A stretch of DNA of 64,000 bases from Amaurobius ferox (Eukaryota; Arthropoda; Arachnida; Araneae; Amaurobiidae). Both the position numbers and the translations under genes were made by a program. Position 1 is the stretch's first letter; each line of letters opens with the position of its first letter. The stretch spans positions 140,317,915 through 140,381,914 of the forward strand of contig OX578148.1 of the NCBI GenBank assembly GCA_951213105.1. The letters are read 5' to 3'. The notes under the pieces are model-generated. The model saw only the letters and a list, made by a program, of their open reading frames with translations. It made no database searches and was not told the origin of the DNA. This document shows, one piece after another, positions 11,874-22,863 of the stretch.

Positions 11874-13919
11874 AACACTTTACAACATAGTTGAAAAGAG
11901 TTTATGACTTTGTTCTTTCTGTCTGTCTGTCTGTCCGTTAGCACGATAACTGCCGTAAAAATGACTTAATCAAAATGAAATTTTAGTATGTTCTTCAGAC
12001 GGCCTGTGGGACCTATGGGAATATAAATAAATAATATCACCCAATTAGTTTTTATTGAACCCGGATTGAAAAAATGAAATACATTGAACCCTCTGGGACC
12101 TAATTTTTCAAACATTTTTTAAGCAAATTTAAAATTCACAAATTACTTTGAAATTTTTAGGAAATATTCACATTATCCCATAAAATATATAAAACAAATT
12201 TCAGTAAAATATATTAAGTAGTTTTTTAATTAAAAATTATTTGATATAGGGACAAAAACAAATTTAATTAAATTCTGACTTTTGGGATATCCTCCAGAAA
12301 AAAAGAGATATATTATGTAATAAATATCTTTCCACGAGTTTAATCATTTTGTATATGAGAGAGGCTCCACATTTTAAAATAAATTTGGTAGATAACAATT
12401 TTTCATTTTTTTTAAATTTTATATAACTCTTCATGATATACTTATTTGATGGCATTTTTAATGCACTTTCCTACGTCCTAGAGAGTTAAAATTTGGTACA
12501 CAGCTTAAATTTGTTGAACATTTTATTCTACAAAAATTTGGTGATCTTTAAATATAGATCGTACATTTTTTTCGAAATGGCCTGCAAATAATCTCCGTTC
12601 ACTTCTATAAATCATTGTTGTAATATTGTTAAAAATTCTGATGTGGGCAGCATATGTCTTTCCCTGCAGACTCATATTCACGTTCTCTTTATTTCTTCAA
12701 TAATAATTTGAGTTTATCTGCAAAAAATAACAGCCATAAGTATTTTAAATGACATTGAATTTGCACGTTAAACTTAAATTTGGTTCTCATTTGATAGATG
12801 GACTTATTGTCAAAGGTGGCGTAGCGAAAACGCGAAAAAACTAGAATATCTCAAGAACGGCTAGTCCTAGAGTAATGGGATTAGTCTTATACTTTTTGTT
12901 GTCCAAAATCACGTATAAAATAGGAATTTAATTGATATAATTGAGCACACGTAGTCTTATTTTTATATTTAACGATTTTTCGGGCCATTTCGCAAAAATA
13001 GCCCGTTCCTTTTTCCCGAATCGTATAAGAATAACCTACAAATGATTTATATACCAAATTTTGTTAAATTTGGTATATAAATCACTTGCAGGTTATTGAA
13101 ATATTATACACCAAATTTTGTTAAATTTGTTCCATTAGTTTTTAGCTAGAGTGGATAAAGGCAATTTTGCCGTCCATTTCGCAAAGAAGGCAGATTCTTT
13201 TATTACGAATCGTACTATAATCTAATGAACATCAGGATTTCCCCAAAGAAAACATACCTACCAAATTTTATGAAATTAGGTCCATTAGTTTTTCAATTAG
13301 TGTATGTAATATCCTCACAGACACACAGAAATATACACAGATACACCCTTACACACACAGAGGTCTTTCTAAAAATAGTTTTTTCGTGTTCTAGAAGTGT
13401 CAAAATGTGTAGATCCTTCAAAAATTCGAGTTCCGATCTTCGGCACGATTCCACTACTTTGAGTACGTACACACACACACACATATTATCTGTGTATCTG
13501 TGTATCCAAATTCCGTGCCTATGCAATTACAATAGTTGTGATTTTAAATGATCCCTAAACTTTTATTATTTCTTCAACGAAGCCTAATTTTAACTTATGC
13601 AGAATGCAAATATCTCAAGCGATTGTAGGGTGAGTTACATAAGAATTGCTGAATTTTTTTCAGACAAAAATATTTAGCTCTGCAGTCTGGAATACAAGTT
13701 ATATGAATGAAATATTCCTTGATTTTGCATAGAGAATCAGATGATTTATATTTCGATACAGTTTTAAATATTTAAGTATAATAAATTACTGTAGTACTGT
13801 GATAATGTAAAAGATATCCCCACTGAATGTATCACATTTTAGGAATTTTTAAATGAAACTGCATTTCAGTTGGAAAGTGTTTCAAAATGAATGCTTATGC
13901 ATGATTGATCTTTCTTGTT
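11874..13919 (+). repeat. Hairpin repeat family D, copy 3, with nested C
   Basis: The D head (AACACTTTACAACATAGTTG, with three TCTG units and CCGTTAGCACGATAACTG) starts right after the Tigger-like TIR. A reverse family C copy interrupts it at 12637-13480. D resumes at about 13540 and ends with GCATGATTGATCTTTCTTG. The same arrangement is repeated 2.36 kb downstream. Confidence 0.7.
12637..13480 (-). repeat. Hairpin repeat family C, copy 2 (reverse), nested in D
   Basis: It starts at TCTGATGTGGGCAGCATATG after A residues. It carries the C body (GAACGGCTAGTCCTAGAGTA; AAATTTTGTTAAATTTGGT twice) and the CACACAGA tract near 13315, and ends in the block CAAAAATTCGAGTTCCGATC. The closing hairpin is replaced by a CA run at 13468-13485. 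Confidence 0.65.
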
Positions 13920-14231
13920 AAAATGGATTCTTTGATTAAGGTCTATGGAAGTTGTATATATGTTATAAACATCGCTTAATATGTTCATTTATTCGTTAAG
14001 ATAGACAAAGAAATTTTAATTTTTCAATTGGTAAAAAATATTCCAAACACTTGATTAAAATTAAGAATGGCATAAAAAGAAGATTGTTTACCCGGAAGAA
14101 ACAAATAAAGATTACTTCAATTTAAAAATATTAATACGTACAAATAGATTTTGCTTATGCTTTGAATATTAATTTTTTTCATATTTACCTCATATATTTA
14201 AATGGATCGATAAAAATTTTCTGTCTTTTTT
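13920..14231. other. AT-rich spacer between duplicated blocks
   Basis: No gene or recognised repeat. It separates the first and second D/C blocks. Confidence 0.4.
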
Positions 14232-16620
14232 AACACTTTACAACATAGTTGAAAAGTGTTTATGACTTTGTTCATTCTGTCTGTCTGTCTGTCCGTTAGC
14301 ACGATAACTGCAGTAAAAATGACTTTATCAAACTGAAATTTTAGTATGCTTTTCAGACGGTCTGTGGGACCTATAGGAATATAAAATCATATCACCAATT
14401 AGTTTTTTATTGAACCAGGGTTCAAAAAATGAAATACATTGAACCCTATGGGACCTAATTTTTCAAACACTTCTTAAGTACATTTAAAATTCACAAATTG
14501 CTTCGAAATTTTTAGGAAATGTTCACAATATCCCATAAAATATATAAAATAATTTTCAATAAAATATGTTAGGTAGTTTTTTAATTAAAACTTATTTAAT
14601 ATAGGTAGAAAACGAATTCAATTAATTTCTGATATTTGCGATATCCTCCAGAAACAAAAGGTAGATATATTATATAATAAATGTCTTTCCAAGAGTTTAA
14701 TTAATTTGTATATGAGAGAGGCTTCAAATTTTAAAAAAATTTGGTAGATAATAATTTTTCAAATTTTTTTTAAGTATATCATGAAAAGTTAACTCTTCAT
14801 GATATACTTATTTGATAGCGTTTTTAATGCACATTTCTATGTCCTAGAGATTTAAAATTTGGTATACAGCTTAAATTTGTTGAACATTTTATTCCACAGT
14901 AATTTGGTGGATCTTTAAATATAGATCCCACATTTTTTCGAAATGGCCTGCACAAATAACCCCCGTTCACTTGTATAAATCATTGTTAAAATATTGTTAA
15001 AAATTCTGATGTGGACAGCACATGTCTTTCTGTGCAGACTCATATTCACGTTCTCTTTATTTCTTCAATAATAATTTAAGTTTATATGCACAAAATAACA
15101 TCGATAAGTATTTTAAATGACATTGAATTTGCATAAACTTAAATTTGGTTCTCATTTGATAGATGGACTTATTGTCAAAAGTGGCGTAGCGAAAACGCAA
15201 AAAAACTAAAATATCTCAAGAACGGCTGGTCCTAGAGTAATGGGGTTAGTCTTATTATTTTTGTTGTCAAAAATCACGTATAAAATAGGAGTTTAATTGA
15301 TATAATTGAGCCCACGTAGTCTTTTATTTTTATATTTAACGATTTTTGCGGGCCATTTCGCAAAAACAGCCCGTTCCTTTTTCCCGAATCGTACTAGAAA
15401 AACCTATAAGTGATTTATATAACACATTTTGTTAATTTGGTATATATATCACTTGTAGGTTATTGAAATAGTATACACCAAATTGTGTTAAATTTAGTCC
15501 ATTAGTCTTTAGCTAGAATGGATAAGGGCAATTTCTGCCCGCCATTTCGCAAAGAAGGCAGATTCTTTTATTACGAATCGTACTATAATCAAATGAACAT
15601 CAAGGTTTCCCCACAAAAAACTTACCTGCCAAATTTTATTAAATTCAGTCCATTAGTTTTGCAGTTAGAGTAGATGCAATATCCTCACAGACACACAGAA
15701 ACACACACAGATACACCCTTACACACACGGACGTCTTCCTAAAAATAGATTTTCGTGTTCTGTAAGTCCCAAAACGTGTAGATCCTTCGAAAATTCGAGT
15801 TCCGATCTTCGGCACGATTCCAATACTTTGAATACATACACACGCACACACATATATTAACTGTGTATTATCTGTGTATCTAAATTCCGTGCCTACGCAA
15901 TTACAACAGTTGTGATTTTAAGTGATCCCTAAATTTCTATTATTTCTTCAACGAAGCCCAATATTAACTTATGCAGTATGCAAATATCTCAAGCGATTGT
16001 AAGGGGAGTTACATAAGAATTGCTGAATTTTTTTCGCACAAAATTATTTAGCTCTGGAGTCTGGAATACAGTGGATGTAATATCCTCACATACACACAGA
16101 AACATACACAGATATATCCTTACACACACAGACGTCTTCCTAAAAATAGTTTTTTCGTGTTCTAGAAGTTCCAAAACGTGTAGATCTTTCGAAAATCCGA
16201 GTTCCGATCTTCGGTTATGATTTTAAATGAGTCTAGTTATGATTTTAAATGATCCCTAAACTTTTATTATTTCTTCAACGAAGCCTAATTTTAACTTATT
16301 CAGAATGCAAATATCTCAAGCGATTGTAAGGTGAGATACATAAGAATTGCTGAATTTGTTTCCCACAAAATTATTTAGCTCTGGAGTCTGGAATACAAGT
16401 TATATGAATGAAATATTCATTGATTTTGCATAGAGAAACAGATGATTTATATTTCGATACAGTTTTAAATATTTAAGTATAATAAATTACTGTAGTACTG
16501 TGATAATGTAAAAGATATTCCCACTGAATGTATCATATTTTAGAGATTTTTAAATGAAATCGCGTATCAGTTGGAAAACGTTTCATAATCAATGCTTATG
16601 CATGATTGATCTTTCTTGTT
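14232..16620 (+). repeat. Hairpin repeat family D, copy 4, with nested C and a partial third unit
   Basis: This is a diverged duplicate of the block at 11874: the D head at 14232, reverse C at 15005-15835, and the D tail from about 15905. At about 16068 the tail is interrupted again by the hairpin-proximal part of C (16069-16215), and then the D tail runs a second time to 16620. The order and orientation match the first block at an offset near 2360 bp, so the nested composite itself was duplicated rather than each element inserting twice. Confidence 0.65.
15005..15835 (-). repeat. Hairpin repeat family C, copy 3 (reverse), nested in D
   Basis: TCTGATGTGGACAGCACATG start, the same internal order as the copy at 12637, and CACACAGA tract near 15690. 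It is the duplicate partner of that copy. Confidence 0.65.
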
Positions 16621-17014
16621 TTGTTCTAAGCTCGTATTTTTCAATGTTCCGAATATGTTGCATACAATTGTGGATAACAAACATTCATTACCGGTTTAGT
16701 ATTTCATTACTATTTTACGTCACATTTAGGGGCTCCTGCTGTATAAAGGACTCTCGCTAATACGTATAATAAATGTTGGTCCTTGACTGTCCGTCTTAAC
16801 GAGAGATCACTGTTGTAAAGGCGCGGGCGTAACCTCCTAAATTTAGAATTTGGAAGACACACAAGCACCCGCACCACTTACAAACCCGTGATCAAGAAAG
16901 AGCCGCAGAATAATAAGGTTCAACCTCCTGCCCTGAGAAGTCAATCTCCGACATGACCTGCCCGAAACACTACAGAACCAAAAGATCCAATTAAACATTA
17001 AAAATCAAAACCCT
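16621..17014. other. Gap, Tigger-like end fragments then unique sequence
   Basis: It holds two Tigger-like end motifs, GGACTCTCGCTAATACG at 16748 and the end at 16812. After these comes about 200 bp of GC-richer sequence with no ORF or RNA gene that I recognise. Confidence 0.4.
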
Positions 17015-17551
17015 TAGTAGAAGATTACCCGTACTATTTATGCGAGTTTAAAAATTTTTTACCAAAATAATACAAAAGGGGAAATAAATTGAAAATATCA
17101 ATAATTGCGGAATCAATAATCCCTGAAAATATCAATAATAATAATATTTAAATCTGAAGGCCGTAATTGATATAATCCAGTCAAAAATGCGAATTTGATA
17201 AAATTTATTTTATATATATTTATTTATTATTTAAATATGAAAAGATTTAATAAAACCGTCTGCTGCATAAATTCAGTGAATTTAAATCCGTTTCTAAGTG
17301 ACATGATATTATTTACTTCAAATATATTTACGGGAAAAAATATCGTCCGCAGCATGCTATGTCTATGGAAGGTTTAACTGTGCGTTTTAAATTAATATCT
17401 GGATAACACCTGGTCCTAGAATATCGAAACATTGACTAAGTTTTAAGTGAGGTTATTCCAAGGCTACCCACAAAATTTCATGAAATTCGGTTCAGCCGTT
17501 CTCCCGTCATGATGAAAAAAACATACAAATTTTCAATTTCATTTATATAGA
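17015..17551 (-). mobile_element. Helitron family A, copy 2 (5' part, reverse)
   Basis: Reverse copy whose 5' end is intact: the minus strand starts at 17551 with TCTATATAAATGAAATTGAA and then the block complementary to CCCACAAAATTTCATGAAAT...GGTTCAGCCGTTCTCCCGTC. It directly abuts the CTAG end of the next copy at 17552 with no base between them. Confidence 0.7.
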
Positions 17552-18302
17552 CTAGCAGTATACCCGTTCTTCGTACGGAATAAAAATATAAAGAACTTAA
17601 AATTGGCAACCGGGTGCAAAGTCCTATAATAGTCTAAAATATATTATTATTCAGAGCATTCTATTAAAATATTTAAATTAATGTTTCTATGAAGAGGTTT
17701 AAGAATCTCTATTCTCGCTATACAAACACTATCATCTTCACAGGAAGATCTGAAGAATGAAAAATCCTGGTCCAACTTGTAAACAAATTTACAAAAATAT
17801 GAAATTAAATCAATATATGCAAAATAAAAGAGCTAAAATTATATAGGAAGATATACCCGTACTACTTATATTCTCGAATATTAGAAGATATACCCGTATA
17901 TTAGTAGATTACCCATTTCAGAGGCGCACCCAGGGGGGGGGGGGGGTTGAACTACCCCCCCCCCCCCGAAAATTCATACAAACATTTGTTTCCCAATAAA
18001 GTTACGCACAAATAATGAGCTGTAATAATAATTCCTAAACACTAGCGGCAATACAATGAAAAAATTTCCCATCATTTTAGAACCGCCAGTGGTGTAGTGG
18101 AAGCCCTTGCGGCTTGGGTACTGAGAGACCTCTTTTTGCAAAGATAAAGGGCCCCCAAAAAATGGGAGAGAGCAGGACCTGTCCTAGACTAGCTATTATT
18201 AATTGACGCACAGATGTGAAATTAAAAAAAAAATGGTTTCATTAATAATCGATAGATGTCGCTACTGTATCAAATGTTAATTTACAGAATAACGTAATTT
18301 TT

Positions 18303-18334
18303 ACTTTCCTTATCTATATAAATAAAAATGAAAA

Positions 18335-18384
<50 letters not shown>

Positions 18385-21300
18385 ACACCATCACGGGAGA
18401 ACGGCTGAACCGAATTTGATGAAATTTCGTGGGTGGCCCAGAAATAGCCCCACTTAAAATTATATCTGTGTTTTGAGTTTCTACGACCAGTGGTTCTCGA
18501 GATATTAGTAAAAAACGAAATTTTCGTTTGTCCCATCATCACGGAAAAACGGCCGAACCGAATTTAATGAAATTTGGTGAATAGCCTTGAAATATCCCCC
18601 CATAAATTTTGTCCAAGTTTCGAGTTTCTAAGACCTGGGGTTGTCGAGATATTAATGAAAAACGGAACTTTTTCCTAGGAGTTCTACTCACTAACTCCGT
18701 GGTTTATCCAAACGAAAAGCTTGAAAATCGTTTGAAAGTGAATTAAAATTTAATCTCTGAGTTTGATGGGAGGTTTTTTGCGTCAATTAGTCACTTTCTG
18801 AAAAAATGAATTGTGTGAAACATGATTTAAAGGGGAAATCTATCTCCATGGTTCATGGTTTATTTAAAACAAGCTTTTACGGAACAATGAGAAGTATAGA
18901 GAAATCAAAATCGTTATTTAATTTCGCAGTTTATGTTATAAGACATGACATATTTAACATGTTATAAGATTCTATCTTATATCATGTTACTCAGAAACGC
19001 AATTAAATTAAATCTGTCTGTTAATTTTAATAATTATTTTTTCGATTTGAATAATAAATAAATGGATATAAAAATATATTTTAGAAAAGAACGATTTGAT
19101 TTTTCTTATAGCATTTTTGACTGGATAATATCAATTACGGTCTTCAGGTTTAAAAATTATTATTATTTATATTTTCGGGGATTACTGATTCAAGGATTAT
19201 TGATATTTTCAAGTTATTATGCAATTATTTTATTATGACAAAAATTGTTTAAACTCATATATTGTATGTTGTACGAATCTTCTTCAAATACACGTGTATA
19301 TCTTTTAATCTACGAGAATATAAGTAGTACAGGTATATTGACATATGTTTTGATATATATTGGCATATATTGGAATCAATTACGACCTTCTGGTATAAAG
19401 AGTACGGATATTATTGATGTTTTCAATTTATTACGTCATCTCTTTTATTTTGGCAAATATTTTTGAGACGCATATTGTAATATGGGTAATCTTCTACTAA
19501 CACATTGGCATATTTTCTGATCTGCGACAATATAATTAGTACGGGGTTGCATATATTCATTCAATTCCTATTTTTTCTTTTGTAAATTTGCTTACAAAAG
19601 GGGGCAGGATGTTTTATTCTTCAGATCTGATTGTGAAGATAATTTTGCATAGTGAGAACATATATTCTTAAACTTCTCTTTAGGAGCAATAAATTTAATA
19701 TTTTAACAGAATTTGCACATGATTGCGAACTTTAAGTTTCTTTAAATTATACACTCCGTACGAATAACGGGTGTGCTGTTAGTGGTTAATAAATTTTAAC
19801 ATTTTAGGAGGATATATCATGTTGCTCGGCATCGCAATTAAAATAAATGAGTTTGTTAATGTTTTTATTATTTTTTTTTCGATTTAAATAATAAATAAAT
19901 GGATAAATGGATATAAAAGTATATCTTATGAATGGACGGTTTGATTTTTCTTTTAATTATATTAATTGCTGACTGCGTACATCAATTTCATTTATTTTGG
20001 CAAAGAGTTTTCAAGCTTATATCGCATTTAGCTACTAAACTCATATATTGTGTTTAGCCAATAAATTCATATAGCCGATTGTTGAAACTGAAAAAGAGTA
20101 GAGCGGGTATATCTTCTAATACAATTGTAGTGTTTTCATTTAGTATATTGAAACGGGATAAGAATGTTTCATTCAGATCTGCAAATTCAAAGCTACGAAT
20201 TTGGAGGGATATCGCTAATTTGACAACTTTTCTTAAACTTTGCCAAATTGACGGAAATGTCGCCAAATTGATATAAACGACACACAAACAGCTGCCATAA
20301 ACCTTCGGGTTGGTCGTGTGGCTTGGGTCTTCTACATATCAATGAATTTTTTTTTTGTTTTGTTAGAAGAGAGTACTGAAATGATGTTTGGTTAGCATTT
20401 ATCTGTGAGACCAACCATCCTACTTAGTAATACATTTAGCGAATTTTTAAAATGTCACCAAATTGATAAAAATGTTATCAAATCTATAAAAATATCTTGA
20501 AATTGATAAAATTGCGCTACATAAATGATATTAATTGTTTTTTGTTAGGGGATAGTATTGTGATGATATTTCGTCAATTTGTCGCAAAGTGGAACTGTCA
20601 GTTCTACAGTCCCACTTGGCGATAAATTTGGCGATTTTTTAAAATGTCGCTAATTTGACGAAACTGTCGCCAAATGTTCCATAGAAATATAACTATTTAG
20701 ACGATATTTTTTCTACCAATTTATTTGAAGCAAATGATATCATGTCGCTTAGCAACGGATTTAAATCCAATGTGTTTATGCGGCAGACGATTTTTATTAA
20801 ATCCTTTCCGATTTGAATAATGAAGATATGTATATAAAATAAATTTCATTGCCATTTCATTTTGGACTGGATAATATCAATTATACTCTTCAGGTTTAAA
20901 CATTATTATTATTGATATTTTCCGGAATTATTGATTCAGGGATTATTGATATTTTTAAGTTATTACGCCATTGTTTTATTGCGGCAAAAATTGCTGACAC
21001 ACGCATATTGTACGTTGTACGAGTAATCTTCTAGGAATGCACGGGTATATCTTCTAACCTACGAGAATATAAGTAGTACAGGTATATTGGCATATATTTT
21101 GACATATATTTGCATATATATTGGAATCAAGTACAGTCTTCTGGTATGAAGATTAAGGGGATTAATTATATATTCAATTTATTACGTCGTCTGTTGTATT
21201 TTACCAAAAAACATTTGTGACTCATATTGCAAAACGGGTAATATTCTACTAATAATCGGACATTATAAGTAGTACGTGTATATCTTCCCATATAATTTTA

Positions 21301-22666
21301 GCACATTAATTTTGACATATATTGGAATAAATGACTGTCTTCAGATTTGAAGATTACGGGTTTATTAGTATTTTCAATTTATACATGTAATCTACTAATA
21401 CAGGTTATATTTTCTAATATTCGCGTATATAATTAGTACGGGTCCCATACAATTTTAACGCTTTTATTTTGCATATATTGATTCAATTCCATATCTTTTT
21501 TATATTTGCTTACATAAGGGGTCCAAGATGTTTTATTCTTCAGATATGTCCATGAAGATAATTTTATATAGCGAGAACAGAGATTCTTAAACTTCTTTTT
21601 AGGAGCATTATATTAAATATTTTAACAGAATATTTTGATTAAACATGTCATTTAGTATACTATAAGAATTTGGGCATGATTATGAATTTCAAGTTTCTTT
21701 ATATTATATACTCCGTACGAAGAACGGGTATGCTGCTAGTATACCATAATACTTATATACCATAAGGAAAGTATTGTGACGGGATCGAAAATTCGAAATC
21801 GAGTTTTCGACGGGAGAGCACGTTTCAAGCATCCCTGATCACGAATCAAACATTTTTGAAGTGATGTCTGTGTGTGTGTGAAAGTATGTGTGTGTGTGTG
21901 TGTGTGTCAGTGAGTCTGTGGAGACGATAACTGACGAACGAATGGACCCATTCGAACCAAATTTGATACAAAAATCACAATCCATAAACACTGGAAGCCT
22001 ATTGTTTTTATACGTAATCGAATGTTCAGAACCCCCCTAAACTTTCGAATGAAATTTTGAAAAAATCGTCAAAAAAACAAAACCACTAAAGTTACGCAAA
22101 TAGACATTTCTTATGTAATTTTTCGTTAGAAAACGATTGACATAAATTTTATAACGCTAACATGAACCGTTCTCGAGATATTGCACATTTTTCAAAAAAA
22201 TTATTAAAAAGTCATATAAAATGAAAAAAAATATATTTCCTATTGAGAAACATGCTCACTTTTCATATGTAATACCATGCGATAAATTGGGTGACATCAT
22301 TCTCGTGGATCTAGCTCGTTCCATTCATGAAAACAGATACTTTGAGTAATACTTTTGCATTTGAACGCCAATAGTCTGCTGTAAGAACAACTTATGTCTT
22401 CGTCCATAACGCTTGGCGAGATTTTGACGACGAATTTGGCGGAATGTCGCCAACTTGGCGACTTTTTGAAATGTTGCCAAATTAACGAAAATCTCGCCAA
22501 ATTGATAAAAATGACGTTCAATCAATGAAAATGACGACTAATTGTCGAAAATTCAATATCTTGGAAAGAATATTAGTATCTACTATAAGAAAAACCTATT
22601 TTTTTAATGTAAAAGTAGTAAATTAATTGCATTATATAAGGAAAGTCATGTGCTGCCCACATCAGA
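18303..22666 (+). repeat. Hairpin repeat family B, copy 2, with a Helitron inside its hairpin
   Basis: The left stem ACTTTCCTTA lies at 18303-18312 and the right stem TAAGGAAAGT at 21763-21773. The Helitron 18313-21739 sits exactly between them, in the loop. The B body continues with the TTCGAGTTTTCGACGGGAGA block, a TGTGTG run (21868-21907), GAACCAAATTTGATACAAAA, and the 20-bp-period array at 22432-22555. It ends at CCCACATCAGA (22666) before a T run. Confidence 0.75.
18313..21739 (+). mobile_element. Helitron family A, near-complete forward copy (3.4 kb)
   Basis: 5' end TCTATATAAATAAAAATGAA preceded by A. 3' end is the hairpin CCGTACGAAGAACGGG, then TATGCTG, then CTAG followed by T. These are the hallmarks of a Helitron inserted between A and T. 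Just inside the 5' end are eleven TCTG-type units and GGCTGAACCGAATTTGATG. At 20215-20680 is a 20-bp-period array like that of family B. A strong 17-bp-stem hairpin lies at 20582-20622. There is no Rep or helicase coding sequence, so the element would need an autonomous partner. Confidence 0.75.
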
Positions 22667-22863
22667 TTTTTTTTTAAAGCAAAAGTTTTGGACTGTATTT
22701 GTTAAATTCCATGCTGAAAATTTTTTTTACTGCTTCTAAGCACCGGTTTGCGCGTTTGTTGGCAAATGTGATTTTGACGTTGTAGGCTATCTTTTGTATT
22801 TGTATGAAACAGTAATAGTATAAAGTTTTAAATTTCGAAATTTCTTGTTATTTAAATTTTGTA

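Larger units (their letters stand above)
11843..16812. mobile_element. Possible pogo/Tigger-type element bracketing a repeat block
   Basis: At 11843 the sequence CAGTGAACTCTCGTTAAAAC follows TA. At 16789-16812 the reverse complement of CAGTGATCTCTCGTTAAGAC appears. These look like the two terminal inverted repeats of a pogo/Tigger DNA transposon. Almost everything between them is the duplicated D/C block, so the original element must have been short. The base pair after the right end is TT rather than TA, so the target duplication is not clean. The two ends may instead belong to two different broken copies. Confidence 0.45.

Noticed and set aside
18080..18180. tRNA-like stretch (GTGGTGTAGTGGAAG)
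   Set aside because: A box A-like string only; no box B at a suitable distance and no cloverleaf.
18282..18542. ORF with a run of TDRQTDRQ residues
   Set aside because: It is the translation of the TCTG microsatellite at the 5' end of a Helitron.
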